Counted from the stretch's first letter, positions 10,210-20,108 are shown. The stretch is DNA of 64,000 bases from Pseudomonas fragi (GCF_900105835.1 NZ_LT629783.1:3370501-3434500), one strand, 5' to 3'. Made by a program: numbers and translations. The notes: a model not told the origin generated them from the letters alone.

Positions 10210-11217
10210 GTGATTGAGTTTCATAATGTTCATAAAACTTACCGGGTTGCCGGTAAGGACATTCCCGCGCTGCACTCCACCAGTTTGCGTGTTGAGAGCG
10301 GCCAGGTGTTCGGCCTGATTGGTCACTCCGGTGCGGGTAAAAGTACATTGCTGCGCCTGATCAACCGCCTCGAAACCCCGAGCGGCGGCAAGATCATCGT
10401 CGATAACGAAGACGTGACCGCAATGGACGCCAACGGCCTGCGCCGTTTCCGTCAGCAGGTCGGCATGATTTTCCAGCACTTCAACCTGCTGGCCTCCAAG
10501 ACCGTGGCCGATAACGTCGCGATGCCTCTGACACTGGCAGGTGAATTGTCCCGCAGTGCCATTGATAAGCGCGTTGCTGAGTTGCTCGAGCGCGTGGGCC
10601 TGTCAGATCACGCCAAAAAGTACCCGGCGCAACTGTCGGGCGGCCAGAAACAGCGCGTGGGCATTGCCCGCGCCCTGGCCACCAAGCCAAAAGTGCTGCT
10701 GTGCGATGAAGCCACCAGCGCCCTCGACCCGCAAACCACGGCCTCGGTGCTGCAACTGCTGGCCGAGATCAACCGCGAGCTGAAGCTGACCATCGTGCTG
10801 ATCACCCACGAGATGGATGTGATCCGTCGTGTGTGTGACGAAGTGGCCGTGATGGACGCAGGTGTGATCGTCGAGCAAGGCCCGGTAGCCGATGTGTTCC
10901 TGCACCCCAAGCACCCGACCACCAAGCGTTTTGTGCAGGAAGACGAGCAGATTGACGAGAGCGAGCAGCGCGACGATTTCGCTCATGTGCCTGGCCGCAT
11001 CGTGCGCCTGACCTTCCAGGGTGAAGCTACCTACGCACCGTTGCTGGGTACCATTGCTCGCGAAACGGGTGTGGACTACAGCATCCTGGCCGGTCGCATC
11101 GACCGCATCAAAGACACCCCTTATGGGCAACTGACCCTCGCCATCACCGGTGGCGATATGGAAGCGGCGTTTGCCAGCTTCGTTGCCGCTGACGTTCATA
11201 TGGAGGTGCTGCGCTAA
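10210..11217 (+). CDS. metN: Methionine ABC transporter ATPase
   Basis: ATPase of the D-/L-methionine importer. The 335-residue protein has Walker [10 protein letters not shown] (about 38-46), signature [15 protein letters not shown], Walker [12 protein letters not shown] and a C-terminal NIL domain (about residues 265-335) that senses internal methionine and inhibits transport. It starts with GTG at 10210 in [13 protein letters not shown]. Its stop and the metI start share one base (TAATG). The 252-base gap before it, shared with the divergent katE, contains no recognisable methionine riboswitch. Confidence 0.94.
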   Translation: MIEFHNVHKTYRVAGKDIPALHSTSLRVESGQVFGLIGHSGAGKSTLLRLINRLETPSGGKIIVDNEDVTAMDANGLRRFRQQVGMIFQHFNLLASKTVADNVAMPLTLAGELSRSAIDKRVAELLERVGLSDHAKKYPAQLSGGQKQRVGIARALATKPKVLLCDEATSALDPQTTASVLQLLAEINRELKLTIVLITHEMDVIRRVCDEVAVMDAGVIVEQGPVADVFLHPKHPTTKRFVQEDEQIDESEQRDDFAHVPGRIVRLTFQGEATYAPLLGTIARETGVDYSILAGRIDRIKDTPYGQLTLAITGGDMEAAFASFVAADVHMEVLR

Positions 11218-11891
11218 TGGAAACCCTATTGAGCTTCTTCTCCAATATCGACTGGTACGAAATCTGGTTGGCCACCGGCGACACGATGGTCATGCTCGGC
11301 GGTTCGCTGCTGTTCACCGTATTGCTCGGCCTGCCGCTGGGCATCCTGCTGTTCCTGTGCAGCCCGCGCCAGCTGCTGGAACAGAAAACCCTGTATGCCG
11401 CGCTATCCTTTATCGTGAACATCCTGCGTTCACTGCCGTTCATCATCCTGCTGGTGGTGATGATCCCGTTGACCGTCGTGATCACCGGCACATCCCTGGG
11501 TGTGGCCGGGGCGATTCCACCGCTGGTAGTGGGCGCCACGCCATTCTTTGCGCGCCTGATAGAGACGGCCTTTCGTGAAGTCGATCGCGGCATTATCGAA
11601 GCCACGCAGGCCATGGGCGCCACGACACGTCAGATCATTACCAATGCGTTGCTGCCTGAAGCACGCCCCGGCATCTTTGCCGCGATTACGGTGACAGCCA
11701 TTACGCTGGTGGGCTACACCGCGATGGCAGGTGTTGTCGGTGCCGGCGGCCTGGGCGACCTGGCTATCCGCTTCGGCTACCAGCGTTTTCAACCTGACGT
11801 GATGATCGTCACAGTGGTGCTGTTGCTGATTCTGGTGCAAATTCTGCAGACCGTTGGCGACAGGCTGGTGGTGCACTTTTCGCGCAAGTAA
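11217..11891 (+). CDS. metI: Methionine ABC transporter permease
   Basis: A 224-residue inner-membrane permease with about five helices and the EAA loop (FREVDRGIIEATQAMGATTRQI, about residues 118-140) that contacts MetN. It overlaps metN by one base and is followed by metQ after 80 bases. Confidence 0.94.
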   Translation: METLLSFFSNIDWYEIWLATGDTMVMLGGSLLFTVLLGLPLGILLFLCSPRQLLEQKTLYAALSFIVNILRSLPFIILLVVMIPLTVVITGTSLGVAGAIPPLVVGATPFFARLIETAFREVDRGIIEATQAMGATTRQIITNALLPEARPGIFAAITVTAITLVGYTAMAGVVGAGGLGDLAIRFGYQRFQPDVMIVTVVLLLILVQILQTVGDRLVVHFSRK

Positions 11892-11971
11892 ACGCAAGCC
11901 GATTCTATAAACGTAACCGCCAGCTCCGGCTGGCAGATACCTGAGATCAGGTATTCACAAGGAGTTGCTGC

Positions 11972-12742
11972 ATGAAGAAGTTATTTGCTGCTGTGGCCGC
12001 TGTTGCGGCGTTTTCGGCCCACGCGGGCGATCTGTCGGTTGCGGCCACCCCGGTGCCCCACGCGGAGATCCTGGAGTTCGTGAAGCCTGCACTGGCCAAG
12101 GAGGGCGTCAACCTCAAGGTCAAGGTGTTCACCGACTACATCCAGCCAAACGTACAAGTGGCCGAAAAGCGCCTGGACGCCAACTTCTTCCAGCACCAGC
12201 CGTACCTGGATGAGTTCAACAAGGCCAAGGGCACCCATCTGGTCAGCGTTGCCGCTGTTCACCTGGAGCCGCTGGGCGCTTACTCGAGCAAGTACAAAAA
12301 GCTGGATGAAATCAAAGACGGTTCTACCGTGGTGATCCCGAATGACGCCACCAACGGCGGCCGTGCGCTGTTGTTGCTGGATAAGGCCGGGCTGATTACG
12401 CTCAAGGACAAGAGCAACATCCTGTCGACCCCCAAAGACATTACCGCCAACCCCAAGAATCTGAAGTTCCGCGAGCTGGAAGCGGCCACCATTCCACGGG
12501 TGCTGACCCAGGTTGATCTGGCGCTGATCAACACCAACTACGCGCTGGAAGCCAAGCTGAACCCGGAAAAAGACGCACTGGTCATCGAAGGCAGCGATTC
12601 GCCTTACGTGAACATTCTGGTTGCACGCCCGGATGACAAAGACTCGGCTGACATGCAAAAGCTGGTTGCAGCGCTGCATACCCCGGAAGTGAAAGCGTTT
12701 ATTCTTGAGAAGTACAAAGGCGCCATCGTTCCGGCGTTCTGA
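11972..12742 (+). CDS. metQ: Methionine-binding periplasmic protein
   Basis: Substrate-binding component of MetNIQ, NlpA family, 256 residues with a perfect AAGGAG ribosome site. The signal peptide ends at AAFSAHA; there is no cysteine at the cleavage site, so unlike E. coli MetQ it is predicted to be a soluble periplasmic protein and not a lipoprotein. Family motifs VAATPVPHAEILEFVKP, DANFFQHQPYLDEFN and LINTNYAL are present. It is the last gene of the metNIQ operon. Confidence 0.93.
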   Translation: MKKLFAAVAAVAAFSAHAGDLSVAATPVPHAEILEFVKPALAKEGVNLKVKVFTDYIQPNVQVAEKRLDANFFQHQPYLDEFNKAKGTHLVSVAAVHLEPLGAYSSKYKKLDEIKDGSTVVIPNDATNGGRALLLLDKAGLITLKDKSNILSTPKDITANPKNLKFRELEAATIPRVLTQVDLALINTNYALEAKLNPEKDALVIEGSDSPYVNILVARPDDKDSADMQKLVAALHTPEVKAFILEKYKGAIVPAF

Positions 12743-12771
12743 CACCCTCTGTCGGAGCAATCCCGCCCCTC

Positions 12772-12859
12772 TGTGGGAGCGGGCTTGCTCGCGATGGCAT
12801 CCTTGCGGTTTTTCTGAAAGACCGTGTCGCCTGTATCGCAGGCAAGCCAGCTCCTGCAG
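12772..12859. repeat. REP pair, asymmetric, in convergent metQ/sco gap
   Basis: The left copy is the standard GTGGGAGCGGGCTTGCTCGCG; the right, inverted copy is the variant CGCAGGCAAGCCAGCTCCTGC. The two arms belong to different REP subtypes. Confidence 0.8.
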
Positions 12860-12880
12860 ATTAATCTGCCCCTCTCCCTC

Positions 12881-13516
12881 TTACTTGCGCTCAACCAACC
12901 CCGGCAACTGGGCAACCATCTTCTGGTTGTTGAACGGTGCGCGGATAAAACCCCGCTGAGTACCGTCCGGGCCGATCAGCGCAAGATTGCCGCTGTGATC
13001 CACGGTGTAGTTCGCCTTGCTGGTATCGGCCGGAATAAAAGGGATGCTCACCGCGTTGGCCAGTGTCTGCAGCTCATCGATGGAGCCCGGCGTCAGGCCC
13101 ACAAACTGCGGATCGAAATAGCCCAGGTACTGCTTGAGCTGCTGCGGCGTGTCGCGATGGGGATCAACGCTGACCAGCACGATCTGCAGCTTGTCCTGTA
13201 CCTCCTTGGGCAGCTCGCTTTTGATCTGGCGCAGCTGGGCGAGGGTGGTCGGGCAAATGTCCGGGCAGAAGGTGTAGCCAAAAAACAGCATGCTCCACTT
13301 GCCTTTCAATTCATTCATCACCACCGGCTGACCGTCCTGGTTGGTCATCGTCACGTCCGGCAGCTGGCGGCTTTGCGGCAGCAAGATGATCCCGGCATCG
13401 ATCAGCGACGTGTTGTCACCCTGGCTCTTGCCCGACATCATTTTGTTAAACGTCAGGCCCATGACCAACGCCACCAGCGCAACGAGGATAAAGACGGTTT
13501 TTTGAGTTTTAGTCAT
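12881..13516 (-). CDS. SCO1/SenC family copper chaperone
   Basis: Delivers copper to the CuA centre of the aa3 oxidase. The 211-residue protein has one N-terminal membrane anchor (about 7-24) and a thioredoxin fold with the copper ligands Cys84 and Cys88 (FCPDIC) and His174 (VDHSG). It is the last gene of the leftward cox operon and overlaps cyoE by four bases (ATGA). The start at 13516 (MTKTQK) is supported by that overlap. Confidence 0.93.
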   Translation of the reverse strand: MTKTQKTVFILVALVALVMGLTFNKMMSGKSQGDNTSLIDAGIILLPQSRQLPDVTMTNQDGQPVVMNELKGKWSMLFFGYTFCPDICPTTLAQLRQIKSELPKEVQDKLQIVLVSVDPHRDTPQQLKQYLGYFDPQFVGLTPGSIDELQTLANAVSIPFIPADTSKANYTVDHSGNLALIGPDGTQRGFIRAPFNNQKMVAQLPGLVERK

Positions 13517-14412
13517 AGGTTCAACATCAGATAGTGGTCGACAAGCAGCGCGATAAACAGCAGGAACAGGTAGTAGATAGAGTACTTGAACGTGTTGATC
13601 GCCGCGTGCGGCTGGGTGCCACGGTACAGCACCCACGCCCAATGCAGAAAGCGTGCGCCCAACCCTAGCGCACAGCCCAGATAGAGCAAGCCGCTCATGT
13701 GGATCACAAACGGCAGCAAGCTCACTGCCAGCAGGACGAAGGTGTAAAGCAGGATATGCACCTTGGTGTAGTGCTCGCCGTGGGTGACCGGCAACATCGG
13801 GATATCGGCCTTGGCGTATTCCTCCTTGCGATAAATGGCCAGCGCCCAGAAATGCGGCGGGGTCCAGGCGAAGATAATCAGCACCAGCAGCAGTGGCTCG
13901 GCGGTGACCTGCCCGGTGACGGCCACCCAGCCCAGCAGTGGTGGTGCTGCCCCGGCCAGCCCGCCAATGACGATATTCTGCGGCGTGGCCCGCTTCAAAA
14001 ACCCGGTGTAGATCACCGCATAGCCGAGCAGCGAGGCCAGCGTCAGCCAGGCCGTCAGCGGGTTGGTAAATACCAGCAACAATGCCATGCCCGCCAGCGC
14101 CAGCAGCAGGGCGAAGGTCAGCGCAGCCAGCGGCGACACCCGCCCCCGGGCCAGCGGACGCTTGTGGGTGCGGGCCATGACGGCGTCAATGCGCCGGTCC
14201 ACCACATGATTGACCACCGCCGCGGCCCCGGCACACAGGCCAATACCCAGATTGCCGAAGATCAGCACGGGCCAGGGCACGCCGGCGCGGGTCGCGAGAA
14301 ACATGCCTATCAGCGAAGTGATCAACATCAGCACCAGCACTTTGGGCTTGGTCAGCTCCAGATAATCGCGCCACAACGCCCGCTGTACGTGCTCGCCCAT
14401 TACGGTCGCCAC
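13513..14412 (-). CDS. cyoE: Protohaem IX farnesyltransferase (haem O synthase)
   Basis: UbiA-superfamily prenyltransferase that adds a farnesyl group to protohaem, the first step toward haem A for CoxA. The 299-residue protein has about nine membrane helices, the aspartate-rich motif [20 protein letters not shown] and a second motif around [15 protein letters not shown]. The GTG start at 14412 has AAGGAG seven bases upstream and overlaps the end of ctaA by 13 bases; an ATG four codons inside is the alternative. Confidence 0.94.
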   Translation of the reverse strand: MATVMGEHVQRALWRDYLELTKPKVLVLMLITSLIGMFLATRAGVPWPVLIFGNLGIGLCAGAAAVVNHVVDRRIDAVMARTHKRPLARGRVSPLAALTFALLLALAGMALLLVFTNPLTAWLTLASLLGYAVIYTGFLKRATPQNIVIGGLAGAAPPLLGWVAVTGQVTAEPLLLVLIIFAWTPPHFWALAIYRKEEYAKADIPMLPVTHGEHYTKVHILLYTFVLLAVSLLPFVIHMSGLLYLGCALGLGARFLHWAWVLYRGTQPHAAINTFKYSIYYLFLLFIALLVDHYLMLNL

Positions 14413-15449
14413 GGCTGCTCTCCTTTAAGGCTGAAGCTCCAGCGGGCAAAGCGCGGGGCCTTGACCCGCACCAGGGCCGTACGCGTGTGGTAATTGACCA
14501 GTACCAGGGTCAGCAGCAATGCCGCGCCCCCGGCGTTGTGGGCCACCGCCACGGCCAGTGGTAACCCCAACAGCACATTGCTCAGGCCCAGGCTGATCTG
14601 CGCTGCCAGCGCCACCAGCAGCAACCCCGCCAGCCGGGTCATGCCGACCTTGCGCAACTGCCACGCCAGGCCCAGCAACACCCCGGTCAGCAGCACGGCG
14701 CCCAAACGATGGGTGAGGTGAATCGCCGTGCGGGCCTCGCTGTCCAGTTGCCCGCCCAGGTAGTTGGGGCCGATGTGCTGGGTCAGATGAAAGCCATTGG
14801 CGAAATCGGCCTCAGGCCACCATTGGCCATGACAGGTCGGCACATCAACACAGGCCACGGCGGCATAGTTGGAACTGACCCAGCCCCCCAGCGCGATCTG
14901 CAGGATCGCCAGCACCAGCCCGGCGGTGGCCCAGCGCTGCAGGCGCCGCGGCACTGCCAGCGCGGGCAATACGCCAGATAAGCGCAACGTCAGCAAAAAC
15001 AGCAGGCTCAAGGTCGCGAAGCCGCCCAGTAAATGCCCCGTAACCACCTGCGGCCAAAGCTTGAGGGTCACCGTCCACATGCCAAAGGCGGCCTGGGCGA
15101 TCACCACCAGCAAGATAAACAGTGGCAGCTTGAGCGGCTGATCGGGCAAGTGCCGCTGCCGCCAGGCCCGGGCCGCCAGCAACACGATCAACAGGCCCAG
15201 GGTGCCGGCGAAATAACGGTGGGTCATCTCGCTCCAGCCTTTGTCGGCTTCCACCGGGGTATCGGGAAAATGCAGCTCGGCATGGGCCAGTTGCGCCTCG
15301 GTCTTGGGCACGCTGATAAACCCGTAGCAGCCGGGCCAGTCCGGGCAGCCGAGGCCGGCGTGGGTCAGGCGGGTATAGGCACCGAGCAGCACCACCACCA
15401 GCGCCAGCAGGGTGGCAAGCAGGGCAAGACGAAATCCGGCTTTGGCCAT
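14400..15449 (-). CDS. ctaA: Haem A synthase (CtaA/Cox15)
   Basis: Oxidises haem O to haem A. The 349-residue protein has about eight helices and the family's first-loop motif [13 protein letters not shown] near residue 30, the conserved [12 protein letters not shown] around 70-80 and histidines in [10 protein letters not shown]. The start at 15449 ([11 protein letters not shown]) is chosen on homology. It sits 11 bases after the upstream membrane-protein gene and overlaps cyoE. Confidence 0.93.
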   Translation of the reverse strand: MAKAGFRLALLATLLALVVVLLGAYTRLTHAGLGCPDWPGCYGFISVPKTEAQLAHAELHFPDTPVEADKGWSEMTHRYFAGTLGLLIVLLAARAWRQRHLPDQPLKLPLFILLVVIAQAAFGMWTVTLKLWPQVVTGHLLGGFATLSLLFLLTLRLSGVLPALAVPRRLQRWATAGLVLAILQIALGGWVSSNYAAVACVDVPTCHGQWWPEADFANGFHLTQHIGPNYLGGQLDSEARTAIHLTHRLGAVLLTGVLLGLAWQLRKVGMTRLAGLLLVALAAQISLGLSNVLLGLPLAVAVAHNAGGAALLLTLVLVNYHTRTALVRVKAPRFARWSFSLKGEQPWRP

Positions 15450-15460
15450 GACATAGCCCT

Positions 15461-16054
15461 CTATCCGATATTGGACAGCTTCAGCAGCAGGCGCAGGTCG
15501 TTGAGCACGTCCTTGCCGACCACTCCGGGGCCGTAGCGCAGCACCAGATTGCCGTGGGGGTCGATGATCCACAGTTGCGCCGCACCGTTGCCCTCGGCGC
15601 CCTGTGTATAAGTCGGCAGGTCCAGGGTGTAGCGCTGCAATTGCGGGTATTCGAGCTGCAGTGTCGCGGCGTAGGCGGCATCCACCGGTTGTGCCGACGC
15701 CAGGGCGTGGCTGGCGCGGGAGGCATCGCGGCCCAGGCCAATCTGCAGTTGCCGGGCCAGGTACACCAGTTGCTGGCAGTCCGCCGCGCAAGCTTGTGGC
15801 GCGGTCACCAGCAGTTGCCAGCGTTGTTCATCAGCCGTCACCCCAAGGGCGGCGCGACTTTGCCCGTTGCCGAGCAACTCGCCGTGGTAGCTGCGGCTTT
15901 CGGGCAGCCAGAACTTGAGTTTGTACATGCCCGTGGCCAGCACCATCGGGCCGACGGTGAGCAGCAAAATAAGGACCAGCTGCAACCGCCCGCGCCGTCG
16001 TGTAACCGGCGACGGCGCGGGCGCGGAGTCAGGCGGATTGATGGCCGTTCCCAT
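15461..16054 (-). CDS. Membrane-anchored protein of the cox cluster (PA0111-like)
   Basis: A 197-residue protein with one N-terminal membrane segment (about 24-45, LQLVLILLLTVGPMVLATG) and a periplasmic domain with a thioredoxin-like pattern: a CAADC pair about residue 99-103 and a C-terminal LWIIDPHGNLVLRYGPG that resembles SCO-type ends. Its fixed position between surf1 and ctaA argues for a role in oxidase assembly, perhaps copper or thiol handling, but the function is unproven. A GGAG site precedes the ATG at 16054. It overlaps surf1 by 26 bases. Confidence 0.85.
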   Translation of the reverse strand: MGTAINPPDSAPAPSPVTRRRGRLQLVLILLLTVGPMVLATGMYKLKFWLPESRSYHGELLGNGQSRAALGVTADEQRWQLLVTAPQACAADCQQLVYLARQLQIGLGRDASRASHALASAQPVDAAYAATLQLEYPQLQRYTLDLPTYTQGAEGNGAAQLWIIDPHGNLVLRYGPGVVGKDVLNDLRLLLKLSNIG

Positions 16055-16766
16055 GGCGTTTCTCCTGTGCAGTGTGCCAACCGAGGTACAGATAGAGGCC
16101 GAGCAACGCGAACGCCAGGGCAAACCATTGCACGGCATAGGCAGTGTGTTTTTCCGGGCCCATGCCCGTGGCAATCAGCGGCCAGTCGGCCTGATACGCT
16201 GCCGGGCCGGGGGCGATGCGCACCTCGTCGGCAAAGCCTTCACGGCCCAGTTCGGCCCACAGTTTGGCGGGCATGACGGCCGTCACCAGCCGTGGCCAGG
16301 GGGCGTCCAGCGGGTCGGCGTGTAGCTGGAAGGGCGTGCCCGGCGACTCATAGACCCAGGCCTGAATATCCAGGATTTGCCCGGGGGTGCTGAACTGCGG
16401 CGGGGTGCGGCGGCTTGGCCACGGCAACCAGCCGCGATTGAGCAACAGCCACTGGCCGCTGGCCTGATCCTGAAACGGTTGCAGCAGCTCGACACCGACC
16501 TGGCCGTCACGCACGCGGTTGTCCAGCAGCAGGCTGTGTTGCCCGTCGAAATGGCCGCGCAACTGCACGCGGCGAAAGGCCGGGTCGGCAAGCCCGTGCA
16601 ATTGCCCGACCGCTACCGGTGCGGCCATCTGGCGTTCGGCGTAGTTGTCGAGCAATACGCGTTTTTGCTCTGCGCGGCCCAACTGCCAGAAGCCCAGAAA
16701 CAACAGCAGTGGCAGCAATGCCAACACCGTAAGGGTGGGCGCGATACCGGGGCGAAAGTGAGTCAT
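16029..16766 (-). CDS. SURF1 family oxidase assembly protein
   Basis: A 245-residue assembly factor, thought to help insert haem a into subunit I. It has the family architecture of two membrane helices, near residues 12-30 and near the C-terminus (AVQWFALAFALLGLYLYLGW), around a periplasmic domain with LLNRGWLPW. The start ATG at 16766 overlaps the coIII stop by four bases; a longer in-frame start would run into coIII. In several relatives a small DUF2909 twin-membrane-helix gene lies between coIII and surf1; it is absent here. Confidence 0.92.
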   Translation of the reverse strand: MTHFRPGIAPTLTVLALLPLLLFLGFWQLGRAEQKRVLLDNYAERQMAAPVAVGQLHGLADPAFRRVQLRGHFDGQHSLLLDNRVRDGQVGVELLQPFQDQASGQWLLLNRGWLPWPSRRTPPQFSTPGQILDIQAWVYESPGTPFQLHADPLDAPWPRLVTAVMPAKLWAELGREGFADEVRIAPGPAAYQADWPLIATGMGPEKHTAYAVQWFALAFALLGLYLYLGWHTAQEKRHGNGHQSA

Positions 16767-17650
16767 AGCACATAAACAAACAAGAACAGGCCGAGCCACA
16801 CCACATCCACAAAGTGCCAGTACCAGGTTGCGGCCTGAAAGCCGAACTGATGCTCGGCATTGAAATGCCCGCGCACGATGCGAATCAGCATGATCAGCAA
16901 GATCAGTGCGCCGATGGTGACGTGGGCGCCGTGAAAGCCGGTGAGCATAAAGAATGTCGCGCCATAGATCCCCGAGCCCAGGGTCAGGCCCAGCTCCTTG
17001 TAGGCGTGGACATATTCCTCAGCCTGGAACCCCAAAAAGCCTGCGCCCAGCAACACCGTCAGTCCCAGCCAGAACTTCAGCGCGCCACGATGGCCCTTGT
17101 TCAGTGCGTGGTGGGCGATGGTCAGGGTGACGCTGGAACTGACCAGCAATACGGTGTTGAGCAGTGGCAAGCCCCAGGGGCTGATGGTGCCCTTGGGTGG
17201 CGGGTACAGGGCAGGGTCGGGGGTGTGCAGCAGTGGCCAGGCGAACTGAAAGTCGGGCCACAGCATATGTGCCACCGCCTTGCTGCCTTCACCGCCCAGC
17301 CATGGGCCGGCAAAGTGGCGCACATAAAACAGCGCGCCAAAAAAGGCGAGAAAGAACATCACCTCGGAAAAAATAAACCAGGTCATGCCCCAGCGGAACG
17401 AACGGTCCAGTTGTGAGCTGTAGAGCCCGGCGCGGCTCTCTTTGATCACGGCGCCAAACCAGCCGAACATCATGTAGGCCACAATCAGACCGCCGACGAA
17501 AAAGATCAGCGGCCCGTGGGACTCAGGCCGCGCCGCCTTAAGATCGTTAAACCATGTGCCCAAGCCATACACCGTGACCAGCAAGCCGATAGTGGCAATG
17601 ATCGGCCACTTGCTCTGTGCCGGGACGTAGTACTGATCGTGAGTTGCCAT
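16763..17650 (-). CDS. Cytochrome c oxidase subunit III
   Basis: Third core subunit of the aa3 oxidase, 295 residues, seven predicted helices, with the family signatures KESRAGLYSSQLDRSFRWGM, FLGFQAEEYVHAY and GFHGAHVTIGALIL. It lies 11 bases after ctaG and overlaps surf1. It stabilises subunit I and carries the proton-entry-adjacent bundle; it has no redox centre. Confidence 0.95.
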   Translation of the reverse strand: MATHDQYYVPAQSKWPIIATIGLLVTVYGLGTWFNDLKAARPESHGPLIFFVGGLIVAYMMFGWFGAVIKESRAGLYSSQLDRSFRWGMTWFIFSEVMFFLAFFGALFYVRHFAGPWLGGEGSKAVAHMLWPDFQFAWPLLHTPDPALYPPPKGTISPWGLPLLNTVLLVSSSVTLTIAHHALNKGHRGALKFWLGLTVLLGAGFLGFQAEEYVHAYKELGLTLGSGIYGATFFMLTGFHGAHVTIGALILLIMLIRIVRGHFNAEHQFGFQAATWYWHFVDVVWLGLFLFVYVL

Positions 17651-17661
17651 GAGGCGTTCTC

Positions 17662-18234
17662 CTATCGGGAAGGCTGGTCAGCGTCCTTGCCGGCGACAGC
17701 GGCGACGGGCGGATGGCGAGCGGTGATATCGAACAGCGTGTAAGCCAGCGTCAGGTGTTTCACATCCTTGGGCATGGCCCGATCGACAATAAAGCGCATC
17801 GGCATTTCGATCCGTTCACCCGGTTGCAGCACCTGTTGGGTAAAGCAAAAACACTCGGTTTTGTGAAAATACTGAGCCGCTTCGGCGGGAGAAATGCTCG
17901 GCACTGCCTGGGCCGACATCGGATGGTCAGTGGGGTTGTAGGCAACAAAGACCATCTCGTTGACTGCCCCGGGGTTGACCACCAACTGATCCCTCTTGGG
18001 GTAGAAGTCCCACACCATGTCGATGGCGTTGGTGGACAAAAACTGCACCCGCACCTGACGGCTCGGGTCTACCACCTGCTCGCCTTCGTACTGCCCGGCG
18101 GTCTTGCCGTTGATGCCGAAGGCCTTGCACATCACGTCGTAGATCGGCACCAGGGCAAAGCCAAAGGCAAACATCACCACCACCAGCAGCGACAGGCGCA
18201 GGACCAGGCGTTTGATGGGGGTTGAGTTGTTCAC
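17662..18234 (-). CDS. ctaG: Cytochrome c oxidase assembly protein CtaG/Cox11
   Basis: Delivers copper to the CuB site of CoxA. The 190-residue protein has one N-terminal membrane helix and a periplasmic domain with copper ligands Cys128 and Cys130 (ECFCFTQQ) plus Cys36 in YDVMCKAFGINGKT. I choose a GTG start at 18234 (NNSTPIKRLV follows) because AGGGAG lies seven bases upstream; an ATG at 18255 would add seven residues but lies beyond that site. A repeat element separates it from coxA. Confidence 0.93.
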   Translation of the reverse strand: MNNSTPIKRLVLRLSLLVVVMFAFGFALVPIYDVMCKAFGINGKTAGQYEGEQVVDPSRQVRVQFLSTNAIDMVWDFYPKRDQLVVNPGAVNEMVFVAYNPTDHPMSAQAVPSISPAEAAQYFHKTECFCFTQQVLQPGERIEMPMRFIVDRAMPKDVKHLTLAYTLFDITARHPPVAAVAGKDADQPSR

Positions 18235-18256
18235 CCTTGATCTCCCTGGAGCCAAA

Positions 18257-18430
18257 AGCCCCTCACCCTAACCCTCTCCCAAAGGGAGAGGGGACTGACC
18301 GCATGCGGTTTCGAGAGCACCCCCAATCTGCTCCCTCTCCCAAAGGGAGAGGGACTGACCGCATGCGGTTTCGCGAACACTCCCAATCTGCTCCCTCTCC
18401 CTCGGGAGAGGGCTGGGGTGAGGGGCCTTT
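18257..18430. repeat. Large palindromic repeat element with internal tandem duplication
   Basis: The outer arms are complementary (AGCCCCTCACCCTAACCC on the left, GGGCTGGGGTGAGGGGCC on the right). Inside, a 60-61-base unit beginning CTCTCCCAAAGGGAGAGG and containing GACTGACCGCATGCGGTTTCG occurs twice in tandem. Related single-unit copies are at 33440 and 60006. It fills the coxA-ctaG gap and starts seven bases after the coxA stop. Confidence 0.9.
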
Positions 18431-18436
18431 GACCTT

Positions 18437-20026
18437 TCATTTGATTTCCGGCGGCGTGGTAAAGGTGTGGTACGGCGCGGGCGAAGGCACGCTCCATTCC
18501 AGACCTTCGGCGCCGTCCCACGGTTTGGCCGGTGCTGGCGGGCCGCCGCGAATGCATTTGATGACAATAAACAGGAACAAAAACTGCGTAGCCCCAAACA
18601 TGAACCCGCCAATCGACGACACCATGTTGAAATCGGCAAATTGCAGGTTGTAGTCCGGAATCCGCCGCGGCATGCCCGCCAACCCCACAAAGTGCATCGG
18701 GAAGAACGTCAGGTTCATGCCCACAAATGACAGCCAGAAATGCAGCTTGCCCAGGGTTTCGTCATACATGTGGCCGGTCCATTTCGGCAGCCAATAGTAG
18801 GTCGAGGCGAAGATGCCAAAGATTGCCCCCGGCACCAGCACATAGTGGAAATGCGCCACCACAAAATAGGTGTCGTGGTACTGGAAATCCGCCGGGGCAA
18901 TGGCCAGCATCAACCCGGAAAACCCGCCGATGGTGAACAAAATCACAAAGGCCACGGCAAACAGCATCGGCGTTTCAAAGGTCAGCGAGCCTTGCCACAT
19001 GGTGCTGGCCCAGTTGAATACCTTGACCCCGGTGGGCACCGCGATCAGCAGCGTGGCGTACATAAAGAACAGCTCGCCCACCAGCGGAATGCCCACCACA
19101 AACATGTGGTGCGCCCACACGATAAACGACAGGAAGGCGATGCTGGCCGTGGCGTAGACCATCGAGGTGTAGCCGAACAGCGGCTTGCGCGAGAAGGTCG
19201 GGATGATCGCGCTGACGGCGCCGAAAGCCGGCAGGATCATGATGTACACCTCGGGATGGCCGAAAAACCAGAACACATGCTGGAACAGCACCGGGTCACC
19301 GCCACCCGCAGCGCTGAAAAAGCTGGTGCCGAAGTGAATGTCCATCAACATCATGGTCACCACGCCCGCCAGTACCGGCATCACCGCAATCAGCAGGAAG
19401 GCGGTGATCAGCCAGGTCCAGACAAACAGCGGCATTTTCATCAGGGTCATGCCGGGGGCGCGCAAATTGAGAATGGTGGCGATCACGTTGATGGCCCCCA
19501 TGATTGAACTGATGCCCATCAAATGAATGGCAAAAATAAAGTAAGTCACGCTTTCGGGTGCATAGGTGGTGGACAGCGGGGCGTAGAACGTCCAGCCGAA
19601 GTTGGGCCCACCCCCGGCGGTGAACAGCGTTGAAACCAGCAGCAGGAACGCCGCGGGCAACAGCCAGAAGCTGAAGTTGTTCATGCGCGGCAGGGCCATG
19701 TCCGGCGCGCCGATCATCAGCGGGATCATCCAGTTGGCCAGGCCGACGAACGCCGGCATCACCGCGCCAAAGACCATGATCAGCCCGTGCATGGTGGTCA
19801 TCTGGTTGAAGAAGGCCGGGGCCACGATCTGCAGGCCGGGCTGGAACAGCTCGGCGCGGATCACCATCGCAAACGAGCCTCCGAGCAAAAACATGCAGAA
19901 GCTGAACCACAGGTACAAGGTGCCGATGTCCTTGTGGTTGGTGGTCAATACCCAGCGCATCAGGCCTTTGGCCGGGCCGTGAGCCTGGCCGTCTGCATGG
20001 CCGTGGTCATCGATAACAGCACTCAT
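18437..20026 (-). CDS. coxA: Cytochrome c oxidase subunit I
   Basis: Catalytic subunit of the aa3 oxidase carrying haem a, haem a3 and CuB; reduces oxygen to water and pumps protons. The 529-residue protein has about 12 helices. CuB and cross-link residues are in FWFFGHPEVYIMILPAFG, the other CuB histidines in WAHHMFVVG, and the haem histidines in VVAHFHYVLVPGAIFG. An AGGAG site precedes the ATG at 20026 by seven bases. It follows coxB by 82 bases. Confidence 0.96.
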   Translation of the reverse strand: MSAVIDDHGHADGQAHGPAKGLMRWVLTTNHKDIGTLYLWFSFCMFLLGGSFAMVIRAELFQPGLQIVAPAFFNQMTTMHGLIMVFGAVMPAFVGLANWMIPLMIGAPDMALPRMNNFSFWLLPAAFLLLVSTLFTAGGGPNFGWTFYAPLSTTYAPESVTYFIFAIHLMGISSIMGAINVIATILNLRAPGMTLMKMPLFVWTWLITAFLLIAVMPVLAGVVTMMLMDIHFGTSFFSAAGGGDPVLFQHVFWFFGHPEVYIMILPAFGAVSAIIPTFSRKPLFGYTSMVYATASIAFLSFIVWAHHMFVVGIPLVGELFFMYATLLIAVPTGVKVFNWASTMWQGSLTFETPMLFAVAFVILFTIGGFSGLMLAIAPADFQYHDTYFVVAHFHYVLVPGAIFGIFASTYYWLPKWTGHMYDETLGKLHFWLSFVGMNLTFFPMHFVGLAGMPRRIPDYNLQFADFNMVSSIGGFMFGATQFLFLFIVIKCIRGGPPAPAKPWDGAEGLEWSVPSPAPYHTFTTPPEIK

Positions 20027-20108
20027 GTCCTGACTCCTGCAAGCAGCTGGACCAAGAAGTCGGCGGCACAGTGCCCCCGACCGTTGCGTGGGCACACCCT
20101 CGAGCGGC

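Noticed and set aside
18257..18430. Possible CRISPR array
   Set aside because: Only two units, the units themselves repeat in full without unique spacers, and no cas genes are present; it is a palindromic extragenic element.
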